From: DATIRA01 sp963766505
GTDB lineage: Bacteria > Pseudomonadota > Gammaproteobacteria > Steroidobacterales > Steroidobacteraceae
Assembly (NCBI GenBank): GCA_963766505.1
Contig: CAVYAL010000005.1
Location: 868,001 to 932,000, forward strand
Length of the DNA stretch: 64,000 nt
Reading direction: 5' to 3'
Made by a program: the position numbers and the translations under genes. The notes below the pieces were generated by a model. That model saw only the letters and a list, made by a program, of their open reading frames with translations. It ran no database searches and was not told the origin of the DNA. Shown piece by piece: positions 52,274-60,625 of the stretch. The first letter of the stretch is position 1, and every line of letters starts with the position of its first letter.

Positions 52274-53374
52274 ATGGGTCGTCAAGAGACTTTCTACGAG
52301 ATCATCCGCCGCCAGGGCATCTCGCGCAGAAGCTTCCTCAAATTCTGCTCGCTGACCGCGGCATCGATGGGGCTCGCGCCCTCCTTCGCCGGAAAAATCG
52401 CGCACGCGATGGAGACCAAGCCGCGCGTACCGGTCATCTGGCTGCACGGCCTCGAGTGCACCTGCTGCACCGAGAGCTTCATCCGCTCGGCGCATCCGCT
52501 GGCCAAGGACGTGATCCTGTCCCTGATCTCGCTCGACTACGACGACACGATCATGGCCGCAGCGGGCCACCAGGCCGAGCAGATCATCGAAGACGTGATG
52601 CGCGACTACAAGGGCCAGTACATCCTCGCGGTGGAGGGCAATCCGCCGCTCGCGAACGACGGCACGTTCTGCATCCCGGGCGGACGCCCGTTCGTCGAGA
52701 AGCTACGCGAGGTCGCAGCCGACGCGACTGCCGTCATCGCCTGGGGCTCCTGCGCCTCCTGGGGTTGCGTGCAGGCCGCGAAGCCGAATCCGACGCAAGC
52801 CACGCCGATCGACAAGGTCATCACCGGCAAGCCGATCGTCAAGGTCCCGGGCTGCCCGCCGATCGCCGAGGTCATGACGGGCGTGGTCTCCTACTTCGTC
52901 ACGTTCGGCGAGCTGCCGGCGCTGGACGCGCGCGGCAGGCCGCTGATGTTCTACAGCCAGCGGGTGCACGACAAGTGCTATCGCAGGGGCCACTTCGATG
53001 CGGGCCAGTTCGCCGAGAAATTCGACGACTTCGGCTCCCGGGCCGGCTACTGCCTCTACAAGGTGGGCTGCCGGGGACCGACGACCTACAACGCCTGCTC
53101 GACGACGCGCTGGAACGACGGCGTGTCCTTCCCGATCGGTTCCGGCCACGGCTGCCTCGGCTGCTCCGAGCCCGATTTCTGGGACAACGGGCCGTTCTAC
53201 GAAAGGCTCGAGACCTTCCCGCAGTTCGGCGCCGAGGCGACGGCCGACAGGGTCGGCGCGACGGCGGCAGCCATCGTCGGCGTCGGCATCGCTGCCCATG
53301 CGGGCCTGACCGCGCTGCGCCAGGCCAAGGTAAAACCGAACTCGCCGTCCGAGTCGGAACGCAGGCCCGGTTGA
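52274..53374 (+). CDS. hoxK: Oxygen-tolerant [NiFe]-hydrogenase small subunit
   Basis: A 366-aa iron-sulfur subunit exported by Tat: signal SRRSFLK at residues 17-23, cleavage probably after AHA at 45. Cysteines 62, 64, 65, 160, 165 and 194 correspond exactly (offset 45) to mature positions 17, 19, 20, 115, 120 and 149 of oxygen-tolerant enzymes. The two extra cysteines (mature 19 and 120) mark a proximal [4Fe-3S] cluster. GCRGPTTYN and CLGC are the distal/medial cluster motifs. A C-terminal hydrophobic helix (AAAIVGVGIAAHAGLTAL) anchors it. hyaA/hupS are equivalent names. Confidence 0.96.
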   Translation: MGRQETFYEIIRRQGISRRSFLKFCSLTAASMGLAPSFAGKIAHAMETKPRVPVIWLHGLECTCCTESFIRSAHPLAKDVILSLISLDYDDTIMAAAGHQAEQIIEDVMRDYKGQYILAVEGNPPLANDGTFCIPGGRPFVEKLREVAADATAVIAWGSCASWGCVQAAKPNPTQATPIDKVITGKPIVKVPGCPPIAEVMTGVVSYFVTFGELPALDARGRPLMFYSQRVHDKCYRRGHFDAGQFAEKFDDFGSRAGYCLYKVGCRGPTTYNACSTTRWNDGVSFPIGSGHGCLGCSEPDFWDNGPFYERLETFPQFGAEATADRVGATAAAIVGVGIAAHAGLTALRQAKVKPNSPSESERRPG

Positions 53375-53393
53375 CCGAGTGGAGAACTGAACC

Positions 53394-55184
53394 ATGAGCA
53401 TCACGACACCCAACGGCTTCCAGCTCGACAACTCGGGCCGGCGCGTCGTCGTCGACCCGATCACCCGCATCGAGGGTCACCTTCGCATCGAGGTGAACGT
53501 CGATCAGGACAACGTGATCCGCAACGCCGTGTCCACTGGCACGATGTGGCGCGGCCTCGAGGTCATCCTGCGCGGCCGCGACCCGCGCGACGCCTGGGCC
53601 TTCGTACAGCGCATCTGCGGCGTCTGCACCGGCGTACACGCGCTCGCCTCGGTCCGTTGCGTCGAGAACGCGCTCGGCATCGACATCCCCGAGAACGCGA
53701 ACACGATCCGCAACATCATGCACCTGACACTGTATGCGCAGGACCACCTGGTGCACTTCTACCACCTGCACGCGCTGGACTGGGTGGACGTGGTGAGCGC
53801 GCTCTCGGCTGACCCGGCCGAGACCTCTGCGCTCGCCCAGTCGATCTCCTCCTGGCCGCTGTCCTCGCCGGGTTACTTCCGGGACCTGCAGAACCGGTTG
53901 AAGAAGTTCGTCGAGAGCGGCCAGCTCGGGCCCTTCCGCAACGGCTACTGGGGCCACCCCGCCTACAAGCTGCCGCCCGCGGCGAACCTGATGGCGGTCG
54001 CGCACTACCTCGAGGCCCTCGACTTCCAGAAGGAAATCGTCAAGATCCAGGCGATCTTCGGCGGGCGCAACCCGCATCCGAACTGGCTGGTGGGCGGCGT
54101 GCCCTCGCCGATCAACCTGAACAACGTGGGTGCCGTCGGCGCGGTCAACATGGAACGCCTGAACATGGTCGGCCATATCATCGACCGGACCGTCGAGTTC
54201 ATCGACCAGGTGTACATCCCGGACCTGCTGGCCATCGCCTCGTTCTACAAGGACTGGGCCAGCATCGGTGGCGGTCTGTCCTCGAAGTACCTGCTGTCCT
54301 ACGGCGACCTGCCGAGGACCGCGAACGACTACAGCCCTGGCAACCTGATGCTGCCGGCCGGCGCGATCATCGACGGCAACCTCAACGAGGTTCAGGACGT
54401 CGACCTGGGCAAGCTCGACGAGATCCGCGAGTACGTGACGCACTCCTGGTACAAGTACGGCGACGAGCAGATGGGCCTGCACCCGTTCCAGGGCGAGACG
54501 GTGCCGAACTTCGACATCGGCAACGCCAAGGGCACCAAGACCCGCATCGAGGCCGTGGACGAGTCCTCGAAGTACTCATGGGTCAAGGCGCCGCGCTGGA
54601 ACGGCCACGCAATGGAGGTGGGCCCGCTCGCCCGCTTCGTCATCGGCTACGTGAAGGGCCAGGACGACATCAAGGGGCTGGTGGACTACGCGCTCGGCAC
54701 GCTCGGCGTACCGGTCACGGCGCTGTTCTCGACGCTGGGCCGCACCGCGGCGCGCGGCCTCGAGTGCAAGTGGGCGGCCGACAAGCTGAAGGCCGAGTAC
54801 CAGAAGCTGCTCGCGAGCATCAAGGCGGGCGACACGGCCACGGCCAACATGGACAACTTCGAGCCGCGGACCTGGAAGAAGTCCGCGCAGGGCTATGGCT
54901 TCGTCGAGGCGCCGCGCGGCGCGCTCGGCCACTGGATAGACATCGAGGACAGGAAGATCAAGAACTACCAGTGCGTCGTGCCGACGACCTGGAACGCGAG
55001 CCCGCGTGACCCGGCCGGCAAGATCGGCGCGTACGAGGCTGCGCTGCTCGACACGCCGATGCACGATCCTGAACTGCCACTCGAGATCCTGCGTACCATC
55101 CACAGCTTCGACCCGTGCCTGGCCTGCGCCACGCACGTGCTCGACATGGAGGGCAACGAGGTTTCGAGCGTCAAGGTACGCTGA
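53394..55184 (+). CDS. hoxG: [NiFe]-hydrogenase large subunit
   Basis: A 596-aa catalytic subunit that oxidises H2 in the periplasm, carried out with HoxK by Tat. Nickel ligands are Cys75 and Cys78 (RICGVCTGVHA) and Cys575 and Cys578 (DPCLACATH). Maturation should cut after His581, releasing a 15-residue tail beginning VLDMEG. It starts 20 bases after hoxK. hyaB/hupL are equivalent names. Confidence 0.97.
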   Translation: MSITTPNGFQLDNSGRRVVVDPITRIEGHLRIEVNVDQDNVIRNAVSTGTMWRGLEVILRGRDPRDAWAFVQRICGVCTGVHALASVRCVENALGIDIPENANTIRNIMHLTLYAQDHLVHFYHLHALDWVDVVSALSADPAETSALAQSISSWPLSSPGYFRDLQNRLKKFVESGQLGPFRNGYWGHPAYKLPPAANLMAVAHYLEALDFQKEIVKIQAIFGGRNPHPNWLVGGVPSPINLNNVGAVGAVNMERLNMVGHIIDRTVEFIDQVYIPDLLAIASFYKDWASIGGGLSSKYLLSYGDLPRTANDYSPGNLMLPAGAIIDGNLNEVQDVDLGKLDEIREYVTHSWYKYGDEQMGLHPFQGETVPNFDIGNAKGTKTRIEAVDESSKYSWVKAPRWNGHAMEVGPLARFVIGYVKGQDDIKGLVDYALGTLGVPVTALFSTLGRTAARGLECKWAADKLKAEYQKLLASIKAGDTATANMDNFEPRTWKKSAQGYGFVEAPRGALGHWIDIEDRKIKNYQCVVPTTWNASPRDPAGKIGAYEAALLDTPMHDPELPLEILRTIHSFDPCLACATHVLDMEGNEVSSVKVR

Positions 55185-55195
55185 GGAGTGCTGCG

Positions 55196-55939
55196 ATGAG
55201 GAAGATCTACCTCCCTTCGACACCACTGCCGAACCGTGTGAACGAAGGTCACTTCGGCGAGGCGATCCTGCCCCCGATGGGCGTTCCACCGGGACCGGTG
55301 TACGTCTACGACGCGGCAATCCGCATCTGGCACTGGGTGACGTTCCTGTGCATCGTCGTGCTGGGCATCACAGGCTACTTCATCGGCTCACCGCCGCCGA
55401 GCCTCGGCGGCGAGGCCCATGAGTACTACCTGTTCGGCTGGATCCGCTTCACGCACTTCGCGGCCGGGATGATCCTGGGCGTGGCGTTCCTGCTGCGCCT
55501 GTACCGGGTGTTCACGGGCGGCTCGCACGCACGCCAGATCTTCTACATCCCGTTCTGGAGCATCCGCTGGTGGAAGGACGTGTTCGGCGAGATCGGCTGG
55601 TACCTGTTCCTGACCAAGCCCAAGGAGTACGTGGGGCACAATCCGCTGGCGCACCTGGCCATGTTCCTGATGTTCGTGCTGCCGATGATCGTGCTGCTGC
55701 TCACCGGCTTCGCGCTGTACGCGGAGGGCGCGGGCATCCAGAGCGGCTGGTACAGCGTGTTCGGCTGGGTGTTCCGGGTGCTCGGCGACTCGATGACGGT
55801 GCGCACCTGGCATCACGTCGCGATGTGGGTCGTGATCATCTTCGCGATGATCCACATGTACATGGCAATCCGTGAAGACATGACCCACCGGCAGACGACC
55901 ATCAGCTCGATGATCAGCGGCTGGAGATTCTTCCGCTGA
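55196..55939 (+). CDS. hoxZ: Hydrogenase b-type cytochrome subunit
   Basis: About 247 aa with four transmembrane helices; takes electrons from the small subunit to the quinone pool. AAIRIWHWVTFLCIVVLGITG, RFTHFAAGMILGVAF, and TWHHVAMWVVIIFAMIHMYM carry the haem-ligating histidines. It starts 12 bases after hoxG with GAGGAG. hyaC/hupC are equivalent names. Confidence 0.95.
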   Translation: MRKIYLPSTPLPNRVNEGHFGEAILPPMGVPPGPVYVYDAAIRIWHWVTFLCIVVLGITGYFIGSPPPSLGGEAHEYYLFGWIRFTHFAAGMILGVAFLLRLYRVFTGGSHARQIFYIPFWSIRWWKDVFGEIGWYLFLTKPKEYVGHNPLAHLAMFLMFVLPMIVLLLTGFALYAEGAGIQSGWYSVFGWVFRVLGDSMTVRTWHHVAMWVVIIFAMIHMYMAIREDMTHRQTTISSMISGWRFFR

Positions 55940-55970
55940 ACGACTGATTCCGGGGGCGTTGGGGACGCGC

Positions 55971-55991
55971 GGGGCCGGCCAGTCCGGCCCC
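55971..55991 (+). terminator. Hairpin between hydrogenase structural and maturation genes
   Basis: GGGGCCGG, loop CCAGT, CCGGCCCC: a perfect 8-bp G/C stem 31 bases after hoxZ and 64 bases before hoxM. There is no T-run, so it is more likely an attenuator or 3' stabiliser that keeps hoxKGZ mRNA above the accessory genes than a full stop. Confidence 0.5.
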
Positions 55992-56054
55992 GTGTGCTGT
56001 CGGCTCCCGTAACTGGCGTGGCAGCTTGCGCAGGACTCGCTAACATACGCCGCC

Positions 56055-56726
56055 ATGGACGATACGCCCCCCCCGGAATCACCCTGCATCAAGGTCCTCG
56101 GCGTCGGCAACCTGCTGTGGGCCGACGAAGGCTTCGGCGTGCGCTGCGTCGAGGCGCTCGACAGGGAATGGGAGCTGCCACCCGACATCGAGGTCCTCGA
56201 CGGCGGTACGCTCGGTCTCGCGCTCGTGCCGCTGCTGCTCAACGCGACGCACGTGCTGCTGTTCGACGCAGTGGCCCACAGCGGCGAACCGGGGACGCTG
56301 ATCGTCGCCCGCGACGGCGAGGTGCCCGCGCTGATCAGCGCCAACAAGATGAGCGTGCACCAGGTCGGGATGAACGACATACTCGCGAGCCTGGAGCTGC
56401 TCGGGCACCAGCCGCAGCGCCTTACCGTGATCGGAGTGAAGCCCGTCGAGCTCGCAGACTACGGCGGCAGCCTGACCGAGCCCGTCCAGGCACAGCTGCC
56501 CGCCGCGCTGCGACTCGGCATCGAGGAGCTGCGTCGCTGGGGCGTCGAGGTGCGCGAGCGCGGCGATGGTCCGGCGCGCGAGGTCGTGATCAGTGCGATC
56601 GCCCGTGAACTCTACGAGTCGGGGCGCCCGCCGCCGGAGGTCGCATGCCGGACGGGCGACGAGCGCTTCCTGGCGCTCAGGGGACGCCGGGACGGTCCGG
56701 GCGACGACCCGGATGAGGACGCCTGA
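56055..56726 (+). CDS. hoxM: Hydrogenase maturation endopeptidase
   Basis: A 223-aa HyaD/HupD-type protease that removes the large-subunit tail once nickel is in place. Metal-sensing residues Glu25, Asp71 and His102 match Glu16, Asp62 and His93 of HybD with a constant offset of nine. The C-terminal 40 residues are charged and longer than usual. Its stop overlaps the hoxO start (TGATG). Confidence 0.95.
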   Translation: MDDTPPPESPCIKVLGVGNLLWADEGFGVRCVEALDREWELPPDIEVLDGGTLGLALVPLLLNATHVLLFDAVAHSGEPGTLIVARDGEVPALISANKMSVHQVGMNDILASLELLGHQPQRLTVIGVKPVELADYGGSLTEPVQAQLPAALRLGIEELRRWGVEVRERGDGPAREVVISAIARELYESGRPPPEVACRTGDERFLALRGRRDGPGDDPDEDA

Positions 56727-57127
56727 TGAGCGAGATGATCGAGGCGCTGGCCGCACACCCGGCCTGCGAAGTGGTTCGCAAGGCGGCCGTCGATGAGTTC
56801 CTTGCGAGCAATCCGCGCGCGCTGCTGTTTTTCACCGGTGACGTGGGGACCCGGCCGGAGGGCCTCGACGTGGCAGTCGTCGTCCGCGAACTGGCCAACG
56901 ATTACCGGGACCGCATCCGGGTCGGCCTGGTGGACCGGCGGGACGAGTCGGCACTGATGGAGAGGTTCGGCGTCGTCGTGATGCCGGCCGTCGTGTACCT
57001 GCGCGACGGACAACCCGTGGAACTGGTGGCGCGCATGCGCGACTGGCCCGTGTTTGCGCAGGCCTGTGAACGGCTGCTCGCTGCCGGGGAAGCAGGGGCT
57101 GACGCCAGCCCCGGAGGAGACGCATGA
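56726..57127 (+). CDS. hoxO: HyaE/HoxO-type thioredoxin-fold hydrogenase assembly protein
   Basis: A 133-aa protein with a thioredoxin-like fold but no CxxC. RALLFFTGDVGTRPEG, YRDRIRVGLVDRR and VVVMPAVVYLRDG are typical of HyaE/HupG/HoxO. These chaperone the Tat-exported small subunit until it is assembled. Overlaps hoxM by one base and hoxQ by four. Confidence 0.92.
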   Translation: MSEMIEALAAHPACEVVRKAAVDEFLASNPRALLFFTGDVGTRPEGLDVAVVVRELANDYRDRIRVGLVDRRDESALMERFGVVVMPAVVYLRDGQPVELVARMRDWPVFAQACERLLAAGEAGADASPGGDA

Positions 57128-57981
57128 CCGAGCACGTATTGACCTGGCACCCGAAGGTTCCGGGGGACTCCTCCGCTGCCGGCGATGGCGAGCTGCGCCT
57201 TATAGGCATGCCGACGGGCCTGCTGCGGCCGTCCCGGCAGGCACTCGCGGCCGACCAGCTGACGCCAGCGTCCAGGGCGGTGATGAACGAAGTCCTCGAG
57301 GAACTGCGCCGCCGCGCCGGCCCCGGGGCGGCGGACGCGCCGCCGCGACGCATCCACCTCAGCGGCCTCGACGAGACCGGCAAGGCCGCCGTCGCCGACA
57401 TGCTCGGCGAGGGTGACGTCTGGGCCAAGGTCGGCCTCGACGAGACCTACGTGCGGGTCGTCGAGTCGGTGTTGCCGGGAGTCTGGCGGCTCGAGGCAAG
57501 CACGGCCGCCGGCACGACCGGCGAGTGGCTCGAGGTCGGACCGGTACCGGAGCCGATCCTGCGGGCCGCAGCGGAATTGCCGCTCACCTCGATCGAGATC
57601 CCGAAGCAGATGCCGCAGGGCGCGATGAATGCCCCTTACCTGCTCGCGGAGCTGCAGGACCGCTCCAGGAACTACCGGGGCGACGCGGAAAACCACGTCA
57701 TCAACTTCACGCTGCTGCCCCTCACCGACGTGGACGCGCGGGTGCTGACTTCCGTGCTGGGGCAGATCCCGCTGGTGATCCGCTCCGGGGGCTATGGCAG
57801 CACGCGGGTCTTCGCGACCGGCCTGCGGCACGTCTGGGCCGTGCAGTACATCAACGGCATGGGCAACGTCATCCTCGACACGCTCGAGGTGGGCGGCGTG
57901 CCGGTGGCTGTGCTGGCGGCGCGCGAGGACTTCGAGGACTCCGCCGAGCGCCTCGCGGAGATCCTCGAGGCGTTCAGTTGA
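57124..57981 (+). CDS. hoxQ: HyaF/HupH/HoxQ-type hydrogenase expression protein
   Basis: A 285-aa accessory protein of the HupH family. Its C-terminal half (about 140-280: NHVINFTLLPLTDVDARVL, GYGSTRVFATGLRHVWAVQY) is the conserved HupH domain. It works with HoxO in small-subunit maturation, probably for iron-sulfur cluster assembly under oxygen. Its stop shares a base with the next gene start. Confidence 0.92.
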   Translation: MTEHVLTWHPKVPGDSSAAGDGELRLIGMPTGLLRPSRQALAADQLTPASRAVMNEVLEELRRRAGPGAADAPPRRIHLSGLDETGKAAVADMLGEGDVWAKVGLDETYVRVVESVLPGVWRLEASTAAGTTGEWLEVGPVPEPILRAAAELPLTSIEIPKQMPQGAMNAPYLLAELQDRSRNYRGDAENHVINFTLLPLTDVDARVLTSVLGQIPLVIRSGGYGSTRVFATGLRHVWAVQYINGMGNVILDTLEVGGVPVAVLAAREDFEDSAERLAEILEAFS

Positions 57982-58643
57982 TGAGCCGCCCTTTCGAGGG
58001 AAGCTACCTCGGCGACGGCTCGAAGATCGCCGACGATACTCGGCTCGAATGCGGCGTCTGCTGGTGGGTCTATGACCCGGCCCTGGGCGACGAGGCGACG
58101 CAGATTCAGCCCGGCACGCCCTTCAGGCTGCTTCCGGACACCTGGTCCTGCCCGAACTGCTCGACCGACAAGTCGAAGTTCATGGTCATCGGCAGCGTGG
58201 CACCGGCCGGCGACGACGCGGCGCAGGGCCTGGCGGACGCGTATCGCCGTGCAGCGCTCAAGGTTAAGGGCCTGCCGATCTACAACCCGACGCTCGCCGT
58301 CGAGGCAGTCGGTTTCCGACAGCACGAGGGCCGTCACGTCGGGGTCATGTTGACGCCGTGGTTCATGAACCTGGTCGTAATGCCATCGCCCGAGGATCTC
58401 GAGACCTGGGCGGCGGGAGGCACGGTGCGCCTCGCTTTCCCGGCAGGTGCCTACGACTTCATGGTCAGCGAGCTGCCCGAGGTCGGCCTGATCGGCAGCT
58501 GCCCGCTGTTCTCGACGATGAGCGATTTCACCGACCACGAGGCAGCGCAGCTCGCGGCCTCGACGGTCGCGGAGGCGCTGTTCGAGCCGGAGCAGCCGGC
58601 GCCTGCTCCTACGGTCTCGCGGCGTAAGCTTCTGGGCGGCTGA
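57981..58643 (+). CDS. Fused rubredoxin and HybE-like hydrogenase chaperone (HoxR-HoxT fusion)
   Basis: A 220-aa fusion. Residues about 20-70 are a rubredoxin with iron ligands Cys24, Cys27, Cys57 and Cys60 (ECGVCWWVYDP and WSCPNCS), like HoxR/HupI. Residues about 80-200 (IYNPTLAVEAVGFR, GVMLTPWFMNLVVMP, FDFMVSELPEVG-type block) match the HybE/HoxT/HupJ chaperone family. The two are usually separate adjacent genes. The rubredoxin protects or builds the small-subunit cluster in air. It is coupled to hoxQ and followed 13 bases later by an antiporter gene. Confidence 0.9.
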   Translation: MSRPFEGSYLGDGSKIADDTRLECGVCWWVYDPALGDEATQIQPGTPFRLLPDTWSCPNCSTDKSKFMVIGSVAPAGDDAAQGLADAYRRAALKVKGLPIYNPTLAVEAVGFRQHEGRHVGVMLTPWFMNLVVMPSPEDLETWAAGGTVRLAFPAGAYDFMVSELPEVGLIGSCPLFSTMSDFTDHEAAQLAASTVAEALFEPEQPAPAPTVSRRKLLGG

Positions 58644-58656
58644 CGGGCTCGAGCCG

Positions 58657-59907
58657 ATGACCAACACCGCGATCCTGGCCGTCTCGGGGCTGCTCGTGTT
58701 CGCCTACCTGCTCGACATCTTCGGCCGACGCACGAAGCTGCCCTCGGTCGTGCTGCTGATAGCGACCGGGATGATCGGGCGGCTGGTACTCGACGCGCTG
58801 GGCATACATCTGCGCTTCGTCGAGAGGCTGGTGCCGCTGTTCGGCACGATCGGCCTGATCCTGATCGTGCTCGAGGGCGCGGTGGACCTCGAGGTGCGCC
58901 GCGAACGGGCCGGCCTCATCGCGCGCTCGTCGGCGGCGGCACTGCTCGGCTTCGGCATCACGCTGGCCGCCTTTTCGTGGGGCATACACACGTTTCTCGG
59001 GCTTTCGTGGCCCAACGCCGCACTGGCCGCGATGCCGTTCGCGGTGATCTCGAGCGCCGTGGCGATCCCGAGCTCGCACGGGCTGCCGAAGGATGCCCGC
59101 GAATTCGTCACCTACGAAAGCTCGCTCTCGGACATCATCGGCGTGCTGGTGTTCTATTCCTGGCTGGCCGCCGACGGCTCCATGAACGAGTTCGCTACCG
59201 ACCTGTTCGGCGGCGGCTTCCTCTCGCTGCTGGTCGCGGTGATCGCGGCGCTGGGACTTTTCTTCCTGATCAACCGCATCGAAGGGCACGTCCGGTTTCT
59301 GCCACTGCTCGCCGGGCTGATACTGCTCTACGCCATCGGCAAGGCCTCGCATCTCTCGCCGCTGATCATGGTGCTGGTCTGCGGCCTGCTGCTGAACAAC
59401 CCGCATCTGCTGGAGTGGAACGAGCGGCTCAGGAAGATGCACGGCAAGGGCTATGACGCAACGCTGAAGGAGTTCAAGAGCATCGTCGTCGAGCTCACCT
59501 TCGCGACCAAGAGCTTCTTCTTCCTGATGCTCGGCTACTGGACCGACCTCAGCTACATGGCGGACTGGCGGGCCTGGGCACTGGCGTTCGCAATGATCAT
59601 CACGATCTACCTGAGCCGGGCTGCAATCCTGACGGCGCTGCGCCAGCCGAACTGGCGGGCGCTGACCTGGCTTGCCCCCAGGGGCCTGATCACCGTGCTG
59701 CTGTTCCTGACCGCGATGGAGACCGGCGAGCTCGGGGCCTTTCCGTTCGGCACGGTCATGCTGGTCGTGCTGGCGACCGCCATCGCCACGGCGATCGCCC
59801 ACAGGCGTCCGACCGAGCCCGAGCAGCCGGTTGCAGAAGAAGCCGCTGTGGTCCGGGAGGCAGGACCCGCCGAGGCGGTTGTCGAGGAATTGCCAAAGAG
59901 CAGCTGA
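58657..59907 (+). CDS. CPA-type cation:proton antiporter
   Basis: A 416-aa membrane protein with about 11-12 hydrophobic helices, of the monovalent cation:proton antiporter family. VVLLIATGMIGRLVLDALGI, AMPFAVISSAVAIPSSHGLP and FLMLGYWTDLSY are recognisable. Cytoplasmic Ala/Glu-rich tail. Only 13 bases after the hydrogenase accessory gene, it may be co-transcribed. Along with the Na+-NQR it suggests active sodium handling. Confidence 0.88.
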   Translation: MTNTAILAVSGLLVFAYLLDIFGRRTKLPSVVLLIATGMIGRLVLDALGIHLRFVERLVPLFGTIGLILIVLEGAVDLEVRRERAGLIARSSAAALLGFGITLAAFSWGIHTFLGLSWPNAALAAMPFAVISSAVAIPSSHGLPKDAREFVTYESSLSDIIGVLVFYSWLAADGSMNEFATDLFGGGFLSLLVAVIAALGLFFLINRIEGHVRFLPLLAGLILLYAIGKASHLSPLIMVLVCGLLLNNPHLLEWNERLRKMHGKGYDATLKEFKSIVVELTFATKSFFFLMLGYWTDLSYMADWRAWALAFAMIITIYLSRAAILTALRQPNWRALTWLAPRGLITVLLFLTAMETGELGAFPFGTVMLVVLATAIATAIAHRRPTEPEQPVAEEAAVVREAGPAEAVVEELPKSS

Positions 59908-59926
59908 GGCAGTAGCGTTTCGACTC

Positions 59927-60595
59927 TCAAGCCGGCGCGAGATGCCCGGTTTTCACGTAGATCAGGCAGCCATCGCGGCTCCAGGGCGCGTGCTGGCTCA
60001 GGTGAGGATTCCTGAGCCAGGTGCCCGCCGGATAATCGCCCAGCTCGTCCGAGAACGTGCCCTCGAGGACCAGGATTTCCTCGCCGCCCCAGTGACGGTG
60101 AGCGTGGAAACGCGTGCCGGGGGCCCAGCGCACCAGTGCGACGTGCTCCGCAGAAAACTCGTGCAGCGGCAGGACCTCGAGCCCGGGAACCAGGCCCGGC
60201 AGCCAGGCCGTGCTGCGCGTGTCGATCACGACCCTGCTAAGGTCCCTGGCGTCGAACTGGCGCAGTTTCACGAATATCTCGCAGCCCTCGGGCGACGACG
60301 GGCTGTGAGTGGAGCCGGGCGGGTTACGCACGTAGGTCCCCGCCGGGTACCGGCCGGACTCGTCCTCGAACACTCCTTGCAGAACCAGGAATTCCTCCCC
60401 CAGATCGTGGCGATGCGGCTCGAACCGACTGCCGCGGGCATAGCGCACGAGGCTGGTCGCACGTGCGACCTCGCCGCCGATTCGATCCAAGGGCTTGCGA
60501 TCGACGCCGGGCGCAGGCGACGCCTGCCAGGCGACCGCCGCTGAATCCACTACGACACGCCGGGTGAAGTCGGCATTGATCGCCTCTCTCAACAT
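59927..60595 (-). CDS. Double-cupin protein, ChrR-like
   Basis: A 222-aa protein of two cupin domains (about 35-115 and 135-215). Metal-binding patterns EPHRHDLGEEFLVLQG and HAHRHWGGEEILVLEG are present in both. The arrangement resembles the cupin part of ChrR anti-sigma factors and related ChrR-like proteins, but the N-terminal zinc anti-sigma domain is missing. It may be a metal-dependent sensor or enzyme. No sigma factor gene is adjacent. Confidence 0.85.
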   Translation of the reverse strand: MLREAINADFTRRVVVDSAAVAWQASPAPGVDRKPLDRIGGEVARATSLVRYARGSRFEPHRHDLGEEFLVLQGVFEDESGRYPAGTYVRNPPGSTHSPSSPEGCEIFVKLRQFDARDLSRVVIDTRSTAWLPGLVPGLEVLPLHEFSAEHVALVRWAPGTRFHAHRHWGGEEILVLEGTFSDELGDYPAGTWLRNPHLSQHAPWSRDGCLIYVKTGHLAPA

Positions 60596-60625
60596 CCACG
60601 TTCTCCCCGGGATCGGCCTCCGGGC

